From the NCBI GenBank assembly GCA_039816825.1, contig JBCBXA010000065.1:1-16137 (forward strand): 16,137 nucleotides of DNA, read 5' to 3'. The translations under genes and the position numbers were made by a program. The DNA comes from JBCBXA01 sp039816825. Lineage in GTDB: Bacteria > Pseudomonadota > Alphaproteobacteria > Rhizobiales > Rhizobiaceae. The notes below the pieces were generated by a model that did no database searches, was not told the origin of the DNA, and saw only the letters and a program-made list of their open reading frames with translations. This document shows positions 14,321 to 16,137 of this stretch, one piece after another. Positions within the stretch are counted from its first letter, which is position 1; each line of letters begins with the position of its first letter.

Positions 14321-15837
14321 GGTCTTCGTCCTGATTTGCGTTTCTGGGTCTGCAGGCCCAACCAGGCGCTGTCCTCATGCATCATTTCCATCAACAGGCC
14401 TTCCCGGAGCCCTCGGTCCGCGACCCGCAGTCGGCGCGAAGGCCATTGCAGCCGGATGGCATCCAGGATTGCGCAACCGGCGAGAACCAGGTCCGCCCTG
14501 TCCTTGCCGATGCAGGGGCTGGCCTTGCGCTGTTCGAGATCCATGGACAAAAGCTCGTCCACCATCGCGGTCATTTGCCGGTTTGCCATCCACGTGCCAT
14601 CGACGCGCCGTCGATCATACTGCTCGAGTTTGAGATGTATGCCCGCCAGAGTGGTCACCGTGCCTGAGGTACCGAGCAGGTGAAAGTGCTCTGAATTGTG
14701 GAGCTCTGCCAGCGCATCCCTGCCATCGAACTCAGCGATCATTTTCGAGACCCAGTCCACCATCGCATCGTAGACATCCCGCGTGACGTCAGCTCCGCCA
14801 AATCGGTCTGCGAGTGTTACGACCCCAACCGGAAGGCTGGTCCAGACCTGAATATGATCGCTTGGCTTCTGAGATTTCCGCTTGTGGAGGTCAAGAAGTG
14901 CGATCTCCGTCGATCCGCCACCAATGTCGAACAGGACAGCCCCCTTTGCCCGCGGGTCGATCAGGGATCCGCAGCCCGCCACCGCCAGCCTTGCCTCGGT
15001 TTCGCGATCAACGATCTCCAATTCAAGCCCGGCCTCTTCACGGACCCGGGTCAGGAAAGCCGAGCCGTTCTCGGCTCGGCGGCAGGCTTCTGTTGCTATG
15101 AGTCGCGCTTTTCGAATGCGGCCTGCACCCAGTCGCTGGCTGCAAATCTTCAGTGCTTCGACCGCCCGGTCCATGGCGTCCTGTCGAAGCCGCCCGCTGT
15201 GTTCCAATCCGTCTCCAAGTCGGACAATGCGGGAAAAGGACCCGATGACGCGGAAATGGTCCGGCGCTGAAGGCACGGCCATCAACAGACGGCAATTGTT
15301 TGTGCCGAGATCCAGAGCCGCATAGGCATCTGCCGAGCGCGGTCGCTGATCATAAGAACGATGCGGACGCCGCCGCTTCTTTGGCCTTGCGGCGGCGTCC
15401 GTCTGGTTGGTGGCTGCTTCGGGCTTTTGCGCAACCAGAGCTGCTTTTCGACCAGGCCGACGGGTTCGCCGTCGCTTGCGTGACTTTTGTCCCGGGTTGG
15501 AGGTGGCGGGTTTGGAGGATGCAGGTGCCGCCGTTTTGGCCGCCGTTTTTTCCGGGTCATGGCTGTTCGTTTGAGGAACCGAATGGCTTCCATGGACAGC
15601 CGCAGAGGCAAGTTGAGTTGCTTCTTGAGGTGTTGCCGGAGATGCTGTTGGGGATGCTACGATAGATGTTTTCGAGGCTGACTTTCGTCTGCCTCGACGT
15701 CTTGAGCGCCGTCGCTTGGTTTTCTGGGTTGGCCCGTCGCTTTTCTGTGCGCCGGTCTGTTGCATATGGGCCCGGACGGGCTCCTTCCCTCCAGTGCCGC
15801 CGCCATTCAAGGCGGAATCATCATGGCGATCCACCAT
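14317..15837 (-). CDS. Ppx/GppA family phosphatase (exopolyphosphatase / pppGpp phosphohydrolase) with long basic N-terminal extension
   Basis: Ppx/GppA enzymes of the actin-like ATPase superfamily remove terminal phosphates from polyphosphate or the 5' gamma-phosphate of pppGpp. The catalytic part begins at about residue 169 with the first phosphate loop ALDLGTNNCRLL. ATEACRRAENG follows, with the likely catalytic Glu, and then the second phosphate loop FDIGGGSTEIALL. The first ~168 of 506 residues are low-complexity with three Lys/Arg clusters (about 39-52, 118-131 and 152-160); the first two look like copies of each other. The ATG (complement of 15835-15837) has AGGA at good spacing. It is first in the ppx-rlmE pair. 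Whether it prefers polyphosphate or pppGpp cannot be decided, so no symbol is given. Confidence 0.92.
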   Translation of the reverse strand: MVDRHDDSALNGGGTGGKEPVRAHMQQTGAQKSDGPTQKTKRRRSRRRGRRKSASKTSIVASPTASPATPQEATQLASAAVHGSHSVPQTNSHDPEKTAAKTAAPASSKPATSNPGQKSRKRRRTRRPGRKAALVAQKPEAATNQTDAAARPKKRRRPHRSYDQRPRSADAYAALDLGTNNCRLLMAVPSAPDHFRVIGSFSRIVRLGDGLEHSGRLRQDAMDRAVEALKICSQRLGAGRIRKARLIATEACRRAENGSAFLTRVREEAGLELEIVDRETEARLAVAGCGSLIDPRAKGAVLFDIGGGSTEIALLDLHKRKSQKPSDHIQVWTSLPVGVVTLADRFGGADVTRDVYDAMVDWVSKMIAEFDGRDALAELHNSEHFHLLGTSGTVTTLAGIHLKLEQYDRRRVDGTWMANRQMTAMVDELLSMDLEQRKASPCIGKDRADLVLAGCAILDAIRLQWPSRRLRVADRGLREGLLMEMMHEDSAWLGLQTQKRKSGRRP

Positions 15838-15954
15838 GTTTTGTCCTGTCCGGCCGCGCGCAGCTGCCGGAAACGGGCGCGCTGCGGCCTATGCATGTGT
15901 CGTTGCCCAAACCATAGAACGCTCCACCGCCGTACGACAACAGACAAATGCCCT

Positions 15955-15995
15955 GACCTTGGAGATGACCTTGGAGGCGCCGTGAGCTTGGAGGC
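15955..15995. repeat. Three near-identical 12-base repeats in the ppx / tRNA-Gln intergenic region
   Basis: GACCTTGGAGAT (15955-15966), GACCTTGGAGGC (15967-15978) and GAGCTTGGAGGC (15984-15995) share the core GAsCTTGGAG (s = C or G). The first two are directly adjacent; the third follows a five-base spacer. They lie in the 222-base non-coding gap between the minus-strand ppx start and the tRNA, upstream of the tRNA promoter candidate. They could be binding sites for a regulator or a small sequence duplication. Apart from the promoter, nothing else stands out in this gap. Confidence 0.55.
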
Positions 15996-16020
15996 CTGTG
16001 CGCGGATCCGCCATCAGCGC

Positions 16021-16049
16021 TTGACCGTGTCTCTGCTCTCGCCTATCTC
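16021..16049 (+). promoter_or_regulatory. Candidate sigma-70 promoter for tRNA-Gln
   Basis: TTGACC (16021-16026), a 17-base spacer and TATCTC (16044-16049) form a plausible -35/-10 pair. Transcription would start near 16056-16058, a few bases before the mature tRNA at 16060. The -35 is strong. The -10 matches only the first three bases of the consensus, which is common in alphaproteobacterial promoters. Confidence 0.45.
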
Positions 16050-16059
16050 CGCGCTCTCT

Positions 16060-16133
16060 TGGGGATTAGTTTAACGGTAGAACGGTGGACTCTGACTCCT
16101 CTAGTCCTGGTTCGAATCCAGGATCCCCAGCCA
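16060..16133 (+). tRNA. tRNA-Gln (anticodon CTG), CCA end encoded
   Basis: The 74 bases fold as a cloverleaf. The acceptor stem is TGGGGAT/ATCCCCA (7 bp, with the U1-A72 pair typical of bacterial tRNA-Gln). The D stem is GTTT/GAAC, the anticodon stem GTGGA/TCCTC, and the anticodon loop CTCTGAC with anticodon CTG, which reads CAG. The variable loop is TAGT and the T arm CCTGG-TTCGAAT-CCAGG. The discriminator is G and CCA is encoded. The anticodon stem has a U28-U42 mismatch. Four bases of flank remain before the window ends, so any downstream terminator or neighbour is not visible. Confidence 0.95.
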
Positions 16134-16137
16134 GCCA

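Noticed and set aside
14698..15270. Plus-strand open frame of 190 codons within ppx
   Set aside because: It is antisense to the Ppx/GppA catalytic domain and shows no domain or ribosome-binding site.
15911..15940. Possible minus-strand promoter for ppx (TTGTCG, 18-base spacer, TATGGT)
   Set aside because: The -35 matches only three of six consensus bases and the spacer is one base over the optimum. A promoter is expected in this gap but this one is not supported well enough.
16060..16137. tRNA 3' end as a phage or island attachment site
   Set aside because: The window ends four bases after the CCA, and no integrase or matching direct repeat is visible.

Overview
The window looks like an alphaproteobacterial chromosome, most probably Hyphomicrobiales (Rhizobiales). 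The support is a base composition that looks moderately GC-rich by eye, the small alphaproteobacterial proteins DUF4170 and DUF2093, an endonuclease-type MutL, and the gene order pmbA - inositol-monophosphatase family - DUF4170 - waaA-like - lpxK, facing DUF2093 - mutL. I cannot name the genus. No mobile element, CRISPR array, phage gene or pseudogene was found. Almost all of the window is coding, and no gap exceeds about 225 bases.

Left block (1-5058, + strand): an rRNA pseudouridine synthase of the RluB type, cut by the left edge, overlaps rsmD (16S rRNA guanine methyltransferase) by 4 bases. A Kef-type cation/proton antiporter follows, then a MATE multidrug exporter that begins one base after the antiporter's stop. 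A perfect 9-bp hairpin at that junction suggests translational coupling. A patatin-like phospholipase on the minus strand (5029-6006) overlaps the MATE gene tail to tail by 30 bases.

Middle block (6189-11282, + strand): pmbA/tldE (peptide-maturation protease partner), an inositol-monophosphatase-fold phosphatase (CysQ-like), a DUF4170 protein, a WaaA-family (Kdo transferase) protein and lpxK (lipid A 4'-kinase). The last two place the block in lipid A/LPS inner-core synthesis. LpxK is canonical. The WaaA-like protein has lost most family signature motifs, and this is the most unusual feature of the window.

Right block (11300-15837, minus strand): read in the direction of transcription, ppx/gppA overlaps rlmE (23S rRNA 2'-O-methyltransferase) by 4 bases; after a 96-base gap come mutL and a DUF2093 gene whose Shine-Dalgarno lies at the mutL end. 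The Ppx and RlmE proteins, like RluB, carry long basic, probably disordered extensions. The window ends with tRNA-Gln(CTG) on the + strand behind a plausible sigma-70 promoter; three near-identical 12-base repeats lie between it and ppx.

Overall this is mostly conserved housekeeping: RNA modification, ion and drug transport, lipid A synthesis and mismatch repair. I did not find a clear new multi-gene system. The points worth follow-up are the degenerate WaaA protein, the coupling hairpin, the duplicated basic clusters in Ppx, and a U-U mismatch in the tRNA.
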